Source: Membranihabitans maritimus
GTDB taxonomy: Bacteria > Bacteroidota > Bacteroidia > Chitinophagales > Saprospiraceae
Assembly (NCBI RefSeq): GCF_021729145.1
Contig: NZ_JAJSLW010000003.1
Coordinates: 62,001 to 126,000 of the forward strand
Direction: 5' to 3'
DNA length: 64,000 bases
Part shown: positions 57,788-64,000 of the stretch, one piece after another
Layout: each line of letters starts with the position of its first letter
Numbering within the stretch: position 1 is the first letter of the stretch
Program-made: the position numbers and the translations under genes
The notes under the pieces: model-generated
What the model was told of the DNA's origin: nothing
The model's input: the letters and a program-made list of their open reading frames with translations, nothing else
Databases searched by the model: none

Positions 57788-58285
57788 AAACAGGTGATTG
57801 TTGTACAGAAACGTCTAATATAGTCAATATTAGCCACCTCCTTTTCTAATTAATGGAATTCCATGATTATTTGGTATACAGACCTCACGAAAAAAGTAGA
57901 TTCGACTGCGAAGGACAAAAACATTGGAGACTATCCAGAGCTTCAGATGGAAATAAGAATGCTAATTTTAAGGAGGCATTGAATTTCTGAAACGAGAAAT
58001 AGCTAACAAGCATGGAAAAGGACTACGAATTTTCAGCGTCTCCGACCAGTAGCAAAAAGCTGCCGCTGAATGCCCATTAGTGTAGACAGAAATTAAATCC
58101 TAGAAGCCTCCACAGGAACAAAAAGGAATTTTATACTAAAGGGGCAAGACGTGCACATTCACTTCCCTTTCCATCCGAAACTATAATAATTCGTATAGTT
58201 CAGGCCATTATCAACATGAAAATCTTATGCAATTCATAAATCATTCATACATTTGCCAATCAATCTTGATTTAAATAAATCAAAT
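57788..58285. other. Intergenic region with possible gene debris
   Basis: 498 bases. Plus-strand frames show short plausible stretches, such as MEFHDYLVYRPHEKSRF from 57855 and EFLKREIANKHGKGLRIFS near 57980, each broken by stops. Nothing is similar enough to a family to name. It may be decayed coding DNA. Confidence 0.3.
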
Positions 58286-58747
58286 ATGGAATATCAATTC
58301 GAAGCACTAGAGAAGACTAGAAAAACAATCTTAAGAATTCTGGATGGTCTCACAATGGATCAATTAAATATAATACCAGAAGGTTTTAATAACAATATTG
58401 CCTGGAATTTTGCTCATTTGGTAGTTACTCAACAATTAATTTGTTATTACTTTTCAGGACTGCCTCTTGAAATCAATAAGGACTTAGTCAACAAATACAG
58501 AAAGGGAAGCACGCCGTCTGAATCCCAACCAATGAGTAGGGAAGAATGGGAATATTTCAAAAATTTGTTTTTGTCCAATGTACAAACGACCAAAGAAGAC
58601 TATCAAAAGGGCAAATTTGAAAATTATAAAAGTTATACGACCAGCCTCGAACTCACTATCAATACAATAGAAGATGCTATTAACTTCAACAATGTCCATG
58701 AAGGACTTCATTTGGGGTATATTCTAGCTCTCAAAAGAGTAATTTAA
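58286..58747 (+). CDS. DinB family protein
   Basis: 153-residue four-helix DinB/YfiT-like protein from ATG 58286; an in-frame TTG at 58253 is less likely. Candidate metal-binding His residues lie in WNFAHLVVTQQ and NNVHEGLHLGY, the usual three-His pattern. Members are metal-dependent, often bacillithiol- or other thiol-linked, transferases, but the function here is unknown. Its neighbour downstream is the Nramp-type transporter (74-base gap). Confidence 0.82.
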   Translation: MEYQFEALEKTRKTILRILDGLTMDQLNIIPEGFNNNIAWNFAHLVVTQQLICYYFSGLPLEINKDLVNKYRKGSTPSESQPMSREEWEYFKNLFLSNVQTTKEDYQKGKFENYKSYTTSLELTINTIEDAINFNNVHEGLHLGYILALKRVI

Positions 58748-58821
58748 CTATTACCAACTAAATTTTTCAACTACTCCAGAATTTTAGATCAAATTCTTAT
58801 ATTGGTTCAAAATAAAAAACA

Positions 58822-60174
58822 TTGAACCCATCAACCAGCTATCAACAGGCAGCTTCAAAAATTCAAAACCCGCCGCAAACTTTTAATGGGAAACTGAAAA
58901 AGTTAGGTCCTGGATTTATTTTATCGGCAGCGGTAGTAGGTTCTGGAGAACTTATAGCCACGACAACTTTGGGAGCCAGAGCTGGATTTATTACTTTCTG
59001 GGTTATTCTCGTCAGTTGCCTTGTAAAAGTTACTTTGCAAATGGAATTTGGTAAGCATGCCATATACTCTGGCGAAACCGTCATGACGGCATTTAACAAA
59101 TTACCCGGTCCTAAAATTCGTAAAACAAATTGGTCGATTTGGACCTGGTTGTTTATACAGTTGTTTAAGCTCCTGCAAGTAGGCGGTATCATTGGAGGGG
59201 TAGGAATTGCATTGAACATAGCCTTTCCTGCCATTCCCGTCTTCGTATGGGCTTTTATAGCCGCTATCGGATCTTCACTATTGGTATACAGGGGTAAATA
59301 CCAATCAATTGAAAAAATTTCAGCCTTGATGTTGGGTGTCTTTACACTACTTACTTTTTCTTCATTATTTGCCGTCCAATTTACCGAATACGCAATTTCC
59401 TGGCAACAAATATCAACCGGACTATCTTTTACACTACCACCTGCTGCAGTAGGGGTTGCTATATCAGCTTTTGGCATTACGGGAATAGGTGGCGATGAAA
59501 TCATGTACTATAATTATTGGTGTCTGGAAAAAGGATATGCTCAGTTTACCGGGCCTTATGAGGACACCACTGAATGGAATGACCGCGCCAGGGGCTGGAT
59601 AAAAGTCATGTACCTTGACGCTATCTTATCAATGGTGGTATATACCTTGGTAACGGCTGCATTTTACTTATTAGGTGCATCAATATTGCACCAATTGGGA
59701 AATGTACCTGAAGGATATGAAACCATCGAGACATTGTCCTATATTTATACAGAATCTTTAGGCCCATGGGCTAAATCAATTTATCTTCTGGGGGCAATTA
59801 TTGCCCTATTCTCTACAGTATTTGCAGCTTTGGCTAGCTGGACCAGAATATTTTCAGACGCTTTCAGCAAAATCGGATGGGTACAGTTTTACGATCCTGC
59901 TAAAAGGGAAAAAAGCATTCAGTACCTTGCATGGATATTTCCCTTAATATGGTGTTTCCTTTACATTTTTATCAAACTACCGGTTCTAATGGTTCTCATT
60001 GGAGGGTTTTCAACATCAATCTTATTATTGATTGTTGTCTTTGCAGCTTATCGATTTCGGTATTTCAGGTTGCCCTATTCGCTTAAGCCCAGTAGACTGT
60101 ATGATATATTTTTCTGGGTCAGTTCGCTGGCGATCCTGGGGGTAGGTATATATTCTATTTCTAAGGTATTATAA
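58822..60174 (+). CDS. Nramp-family membrane transporter with altered metal-site motifs
   Basis: 450-residue protein with 11-12 membrane helices and the overall Nramp pattern (KLGPGFILSAAVVGSGELI in TM1, LQMEFGKHAIYSGETV, then YTLVTAAFYLLGAS). The two metal-coordinating motifs differ from canonical MntH: TM1 DPGN reads GSGE and TM6 MPH reads GDE (GITGIGGDEIMYYNYW). The start codon is TTG; the next Met is about 70 codons in, inside TM2. Substrate may not be Mn2+/Fe2+. A related group annotated 'Nramp family divalent metal transporter' exists in Bacteroidota and Planctomycetota. Confidence 0.82.
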   Translation: MNPSTSYQQAASKIQNPPQTFNGKLKKLGPGFILSAAVVGSGELIATTTLGARAGFITFWVILVSCLVKVTLQMEFGKHAIYSGETVMTAFNKLPGPKIRKTNWSIWTWLFIQLFKLLQVGGIIGGVGIALNIAFPAIPVFVWAFIAAIGSSLLVYRGKYQSIEKISALMLGVFTLLTFSSLFAVQFTEYAISWQQISTGLSFTLPPAAVGVAISAFGITGIGGDEIMYYNYWCLEKGYAQFTGPYEDTTEWNDRARGWIKVMYLDAILSMVVYTLVTAAFYLLGASILHQLGNVPEGYETIETLSYIYTESLGPWAKSIYLLGAIIALFSTVFAALASWTRIFSDAFSKIGWVQFYDPAKREKSIQYLAWIFPLIWCFLYIFIKLPVLMVLIGGFSTSILLLIVVFAAYRFRYFRLPYSLKPSRLYDIFFWVSSLAILGVGIYSISKVL

Positions 60175-60401
60175 ATGGGAAAAAGGAATTATCGGGGGTT
60201 AAAAAAAACTACCTCGGCGCAAAAAACTTTTATGCCGCTTAATTTCTTCAGCATCTGTAAAGTTTGAAAAATCCATCTAACATGGGAATGTTCTGACAAA
60301 ACATTATTACATACACGATTTTTAACGCTTGGCTATCCGGTAAAACGCTTCCGGGCTAGGTCCCTGCAATAAATACCCAAAAGAAAGCTTATAAAGCTAT
60401 A

Positions 60402-61823
60402 TTACCCACCGATTGTTATTATTTTTATCTCTACCCGTTGATTTTTCTTTCTTCCCTCTTCCGTAGCATTGGTAGCAATCGGATACTTTTTACCATAGCC
60501 CACAACTCTCAACCTTTTAAAAGAAATTCCGCGTTCCATCAGGTAATCAGCCACAGCTTTGGCTCTATCAGTACTCAATTTTATACAATAATTCCAATCA
60601 GGTATACCATTGGTATGACCACCGATTTCAATCTTTACTCCCGGATAGTCAACTAAAAACTCAAAAAGATCTTCCAAAATATCTGTATCCTGGTCACTTA
60701 GCGTCGCCTTATTGGGCTGAAATTGCAGATGTTCGAGATTAATGACATCTCCCTTTTTCAGCGACTTTTTACCATCTTCCTTTGCAAAATTGTATTTATT
60801 AATTTCCACTTCAGATTCAATAGTAGATGGGGGATCGGATAGATTCCTCCTATCATTAGAAGGTACTTTTACTGCCAGGTCCTCAGTCCGTATAATCGTT
60901 GAATCGGTATCAGTTCCAGCCTCATTGGAACCAATCAGTTTTATGGCATTTTTACCGGCCACCAACTTAACATACGCCGAAAAATCCCCTTTTTTCCGGT
61001 CATAAACAAAATTCTTTATATGAAAATCATTAATGGCCAGGTAGACCTTCTGTGGATCATTGACATTTGTGATTTTTCCATGGATCCTGTATATTCGACG
61101 ATCCTCATCTATTTTTTCTGCCGGAGATAAAATTTCAACTACTGGGGGCTCGATTTTAGTTTCTTTCTTGAATTCATCAGTGCAAGACTCCATCGCCACA
61201 ATTGGCGACATATCGTCCACCAGCACATTTCCATTATAAGGAAACAAAACCGGGGTTTGATAATACGCTTCGAGAAATATATACTTGTAGTTTCCACGTT
61301 TTGGACTTAATTTAACATAATAACGCTCCCAGTCGTGATTTTTGACCAATGGTGTCTCCCCGAGCAATTCTTCTTTTCGACAACTATCATTTCCACCCCA
61401 AATCCTCAATTTAATAGGGGTTGAAAAATTCTTCTCCACGCCCCCTCTGACTATCGCACTTACATACACAGGGCTTTGGCACAAGAAAAAAGAAAGTTGA
61501 TAACAGGTGCCAGACCACAAAAAATCCGACATTTTCTGGCCTACTGTCTCATAGGTTTCGTGTTCTCTAGTAACCATTCCAAGATACGTCTCACCATCCA
61601 TTGCCGGCCAATAAACGCCCCAGGCACCCGATGGTTGGACATCAGGTGGGGATTCCCCTGGAAAACCACAATCCGTCCAGCCCTTGGGGGGTTGATTCGG
61701 TTGTGGGAAGTCCTCAAATGAGGGATTTTCTAATTCAATCGTATCTTGCGAAAAAAGTATATGCTGGCCCGCAAAAAAAAGTACGAGAAAATATGCGATA
61801 TTTAAATTTCGTTTATAACTCAT
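60402..61823 (-). CDS. OmpA-family protein with N-terminal carbohydrate-binding-like domain
   Basis: About 473 residues, exported (signal peptide to about residue 26). The N-terminal half (30-210) begins IELENPSFEDFPQPNQPPKGW, a pattern of gliding/cell-surface proteins with a beta-sandwich fold. A central region (about 225-315) reads as an Ig-like PKD-type domain. The C-terminal OmpA domain (about 365-473) is clear: LQFQPNKATLSDQDTDIL ... IEIGGHTN ... STDRAKAVADYL ... RVVGYGKKYPI, which binds peptidoglycan. I prefer ATG 61823 to a TTG three codons earlier. Its start codon overlaps that of the divergent barrel gene. Confidence 0.88.
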   Translation of the reverse strand: MSYKRNLNIAYFLVLFFAGQHILFSQDTIELENPSFEDFPQPNQPPKGWTDCGFPGESPPDVQPSGAWGVYWPAMDGETYLGMVTREHETYETVGQKMSDFLWSGTCYQLSFFLCQSPVYVSAIVRGGVEKNFSTPIKLRIWGGNDSCRKEELLGETPLVKNHDWERYYVKLSPKRGNYKYIFLEAYYQTPVLFPYNGNVLVDDMSPIVAMESCTDEFKKETKIEPPVVEILSPAEKIDEDRRIYRIHGKITNVNDPQKVYLAINDFHIKNFVYDRKKGDFSAYVKLVAGKNAIKLIGSNEAGTDTDSTIIRTEDLAVKVPSNDRRNLSDPPSTIESEVEINKYNFAKEDGKKSLKKGDVINLEHLQFQPNKATLSDQDTDILEDLFEFLVDYPGVKIEIGGHTNGIPDWNYCIKLSTDRAKAVADYLMERGISFKRLRVVGYGKKYPIATNATEEGRKKNQRVEIKIITIGG

Positions 61824-62487
61824 GCTAACCAATTCAATGGAATCGATCTCCTTAACTTACTATATTAACGAAAAAAACAGATTAAAATTTATCAATCCCT
61901 TTATTTTTTTCCTTTCAATATTCTTATTATCATCAGCAATAACGTCAAATGCACAGGAAAACGTATTTTCTGCTTCTATTATTGCCGGTCCTATTTTTTC
62001 TCAGGTCCGGGGTGATGATCTTGCCGGGTATCACAAAATCGGGTATTCCGGCGGAATAGGCATTTCCTACCGTTTGGTCAATAGATGGGAAACGCATCTA
62101 GAATTATTATACAGTCACGCTGGCTCCAGAAGTTCGATTTTTTTTCCCAAAGACCGTTTTATCGATCTCAACCTGGCCCAGATCCCATTGTATTTTTCTT
62201 ATTTGACTTGGTGGGACAACGGGTTGGCCAAGTTTCAATTCGATGGCGGAATTAACATTAGTAGAATTTTGGATATAAACGTGGATTACAATAAAATTGA
62301 GCCGCATTTGTCCGAAGTTCAAAAAAATGACTTAAGTTTATTGCTTGGATTTGGATTGTGGTTAAACCAGCATCACGGAATTTTTGGAAGATATGTCCGG
62401 TCCTTTACCCCTTTTCTTGAAATACCTAATGAAGCAATTCCTTTAAAATTATTTTATTTAAGCTTACAATATCACTATAGATTTTGA
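61822..62487 (+). CDS. Outer-membrane beta-barrel protein (PorT-like)
   Basis: 221-residue exported protein with alternating strand pattern: AGPIFSQVRGDDL, GYSGGIGISYRLVNRWETHLELLY, LGFGLWLNQHHGIFGRYVRS and a C-terminal LSLQYHYRF ending in Phe, as in barrels inserted by BAM. A signal-like hydrophobic segment lies at about residues 25-42, so the true start may be ATG 61837. It overlaps the exopolyphosphatase gene by 4 bases, so the two are coupled. Confidence 0.8.
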   Translation: MLTNSMESISLTYYINEKNRLKFINPFIFFLSIFLLSSAITSNAQENVFSASIIAGPIFSQVRGDDLAGYHKIGYSGGIGISYRLVNRWETHLELLYSHAGSRSSIFFPKDRFIDLNLAQIPLYFSYLTWWDNGLAKFQFDGGINISRILDINVDYNKIEPHLSEVQKNDLSLLLGFGLWLNQHHGIFGRYVRSFTPFLEIPNEAIPLKLFYLSLQYHYRF

Positions 62488-63413
62488 AAAATACAATTGG
62501 AATCATAGACCTTGGATCTAATACCTTCCATCTACTAATTGCGCGTATTACATCTGAAGGATTTGAGATTATTTACAAAGAGCGTTCATACGTTTTCCTG
62601 GCTCAAAATGGCATAAACACCATTGCCCAGGAAGCTTTTGACCGGGGTCAGCAGACGTTGGAATCTTTCTATCAATCTTGTCGGGATCACAATACCCTGG
62701 ACATCATTGCGGTAGGAACAGCTGCCTTGAGAAGCGCCAGTAACGGATTACTATTTTTGGAAATGGCAAAAAACCGTTTTGGCATTGAAATAGAATTGAT
62801 CGATGGAAACAGGGAAGCCCAGCTTATATACAAGGGAATCGTAGCAGCCTGTCCGGATTATTCTTCAGATGCCCTTATGATGGATATTGGAGGTGGCAGT
62901 ACTGAATTCACCATTACCAAAAATAACTCTGTTGTATTTCAGGAAAGCTTACCTATTGGTTTGGGAGTAATTCGCAATTCCCTTCCATTGTCAGATCCTG
63001 CAACTTCTGAGGAAATACAAATTGTAAAGAATTTTATTGAATTGAAATCAGGTAAATTAATCGAAAACCTCAATGGAGTAAGACCTAAGAATTTAATTGG
63101 TGGATCGGGAACATTTGACGTAATTGCTGAAGCAACTATTGGGCCGGACTTTCAGAATCAGGATTGTGGAACAGCCACCCTGGAACAAGTAAATAATTAT
63201 ATAAGTCCTATCATAAGTTCTACAGAGGCTGAACGGATACAAAATAGCAGTATTCCCCAAAAAAGAGTAAACTTAGCCGTTTATGCATTTATTATGATCG
63301 AATGGATATTGGAGCAAATAGAGTTTGAAAAAATCGTATTTTCCAAATTTGCTTTAAAAGAAGGGCTGTTACAGGAATGTTTTGAAAATTGGAAAAGGAC
63401 CAAGCAGAAATAA
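62484..63413 (+). CDS. Ppx/GppA family phosphatase
   Basis: 309-residue ASKHA-fold phosphatase that acts on polyphosphate or (p)ppGpp. The opening IGIIDLGSNTFHLLIA and MDIGGGSTEFTI are the nucleotide/phosphate-binding motifs. Length matches the short two-domain form without the HD domain. The start is TTG overlapping the stop of the barrel gene. It is followed by a bidirectional terminator. Confidence 0.9.
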   Translation: MKNTIGIIDLGSNTFHLLIARITSEGFEIIYKERSYVFLAQNGINTIAQEAFDRGQQTLESFYQSCRDHNTLDIIAVGTAALRSASNGLLFLEMAKNRFGIEIELIDGNREAQLIYKGIVAACPDYSSDALMMDIGGGSTEFTITKNNSVVFQESLPIGLGVIRNSLPLSDPATSEEIQIVKNFIELKSGKLIENLNGVRPKNLIGGSGTFDVIAEATIGPDFQNQDCGTATLEQVNNYISPIISSTEAERIQNSSIPQKRVNLAVYAFIMIEWILEQIEFEKIVFSKFALKEGLLQECFENWKRTKQK

Positions 63414-63414
63414 A

Positions 63415-63451
63415 AAAAGCTTTTTCAGGATTTTACTCTGAAAAAGCTTTT
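63415..63451. terminator. Bidirectional terminator between Ppx/GppA and serA-like genes
   Basis: A perfect 14-base stem (AAAAGCTTTTTCAG pairing with CTGAAAAAGCTTTT) with a 9-base loop, flanked by A and T runs, so it can end transcription from both convergent genes. Confidence 0.88.
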
Positions 63452-63477
63452 GACATATTATTTACATTTCTCAAATC

Positions 63478-64000
63478 CTATTGAAAGAATTCGATTATTT
63501 TATCTGCTAACTCTCTACCTATATTTGCCTGGGCTTCATTGGTAGAGGCTCCGATGTGCGGGGAAACAGAAATTCTTGGGTGTTCCAATAATTCTTGTTT
63601 AGGTGTAGGTTCTCCCTCGAATACATCAAGGCCGGCAGCTAAAATTTTACCAGATTCCAATCCTTCCAAAAGGACTGTTTCGTCAATCACACCTCCCCTG
63701 GCTGCATTGACCAAAACGATACCATCCTTCATTTGATCCAATTCTTCCTTTCCAATCAAAGCTCCTTGTCCGCCCGGAACATGCAAAGTAATAATATCTG
63801 AACCTTTTAGAAGGTCTTTCATTGAGACAGTATCAATTTTTGCAGAAGCTGTCACTCCATAGGTATCAAAAAGCTTCACTTCGATATCTACTTCATCAAC
63901 CATTGGGTCAGCCGCTAACACTTTCATCCCCATAGCTAATCCAATACGGGCTGCTTCTCTTCCTATCCTTCCCAGACCTACAATTCCCAATGTCTTTCCT
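63478..64000 (-). CDS. D-3-phosphoglycerate dehydrogenase-like, 3' part (gene runs off the window)
   Basis: C-terminal part of a D-isomer 2-hydroxyacid dehydrogenase, the first step of serine synthesis in the SerA subgroup. The NAD motif is GKTLGIVGLGRIGREAARIG; downstream LVNAARGGVIDETVLLEGL and AGLDVFEGEP carry the catalytic Arg/Glu region, and SPHIGASTNEAQANIG the catalytic His. The C-terminal ACT domain is absent, as the protein ends soon after the catalytic domain (DKIIEFFQ). The start lies beyond 64000. Confidence 0.88.
   Translation of the reverse strand, partial: GKTLGIVGLGRIGREAARIGLAMGMKVLAADPMVDEVDIEVKLFDTYGVTASAKIDTVSMKDLLKGSDIITLHVPGGQGALIGKEELDQMKDGIVLVNAARGGVIDETVLLEGLESGKILAAGLDVFEGEPTPKQELLEHPRISVSPHIGASTNEAQANIGRELADKIIEFFQ

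Overview
The window looks like chromosomal DNA of a free-living Bacteroidota. Markers are a SusC/SusD pair with a FecR anti-sigma factor and an ECF sigma factor, type IX secretion (T9SS) C-terminal sorting domains, a DUF3667 protein, the miaB / sigma-54 regulator / lptE / secG gene order, AT-rich intergenic DNA, and TAnnTTTG-like -7 elements. A saprospiral or cytophagal relative is plausible, but no rRNA is present to decide.

Layout. (1) 0.06-17.3 kb, minus strand: a tightly packed run fecR, susC, susD, GMC oxidoreductase, gluconate-2-dehydrogenase-subunit-3-like protein, tandem amidohydrolase, PVC-type haem protein with HEAT repeats, ceramidase-like hydrolase, polysaccharide deacetylase, GntP permease. 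This is a nutrient-uptake locus without a recognisable glycoside hydrolase; its chemistry is oxidation and deacylation. (2) 17.5-19.3 kb, plus strand: an ECF sigma factor divergent from fecR, then a DUF3667 membrane protein. (3) 19.8-27.5 kb: uroporphyrinogen-III methyltransferase, moaE, a MoaC-MogA fusion, and modA / di-TOBE protein / modB / modC, for molybdate import and molybdenum-cofactor synthesis. Two T9SS genes sit in the middle on the opposite strand, one with a frameshift and one with an in-frame stop. (4) 27.7-32.5 kb: queE, a LacI-type regulator, a tagaturonate-reductase-like enzyme and a Tat-type Gfo/Idh/MocA oxidoreductase with a perfect LacI-type operator palindrome upstream. (5) 33.0-40.7 kb: a decayed VOC gene, an unusual class I isoprenoid-synthase-like gene, a large M4 metallopeptidase, a small lipoprotein, a class V aminotransferase-fold enzyme, aroE, and a decayed DUF3368 (PIN-type) toxin gene. 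(6) 41.0-47.7 kb: housekeeping genes miaB, sigma-54 activator, lptE, a conserved hypothetical gene, secG, groES, groEL. (7) 48-50.7 kb: methyltransferase, DJ-1/AraC regulator, DUF1697, DUF6157. (8) 50.7-57.8 kb, minus strand: a second PVC-type haem protein, an N,N-dimethylformamidase-beta-like protein, and an alpha/beta-hydrolase plus SGNH-hydrolase fusion. (9) 58.3-64 kb: DinB protein, an Nramp-type transporter with altered metal-site residues, an OmpA-family protein, a beta-barrel protein, Ppx/GppA phosphatase, and the 3' part of a D-3-phosphoglycerate dehydrogenase gene.

The most system-like part is region 1. Its genes suggest TonB-dependent capture of a substituted carbohydrate or N-acylated compound, removal of acyl groups, flavin- and haem-linked periplasmic oxidation, and import of a resulting acid by GntP. 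The second theme is gene decay: four broken genes (T9SS protein, M43-like protease, VOC protein, DUF3368 toxin) within about 18 kb. No tRNA, rRNA, CRISPR array, complete insertion sequence or prophage was recognised.
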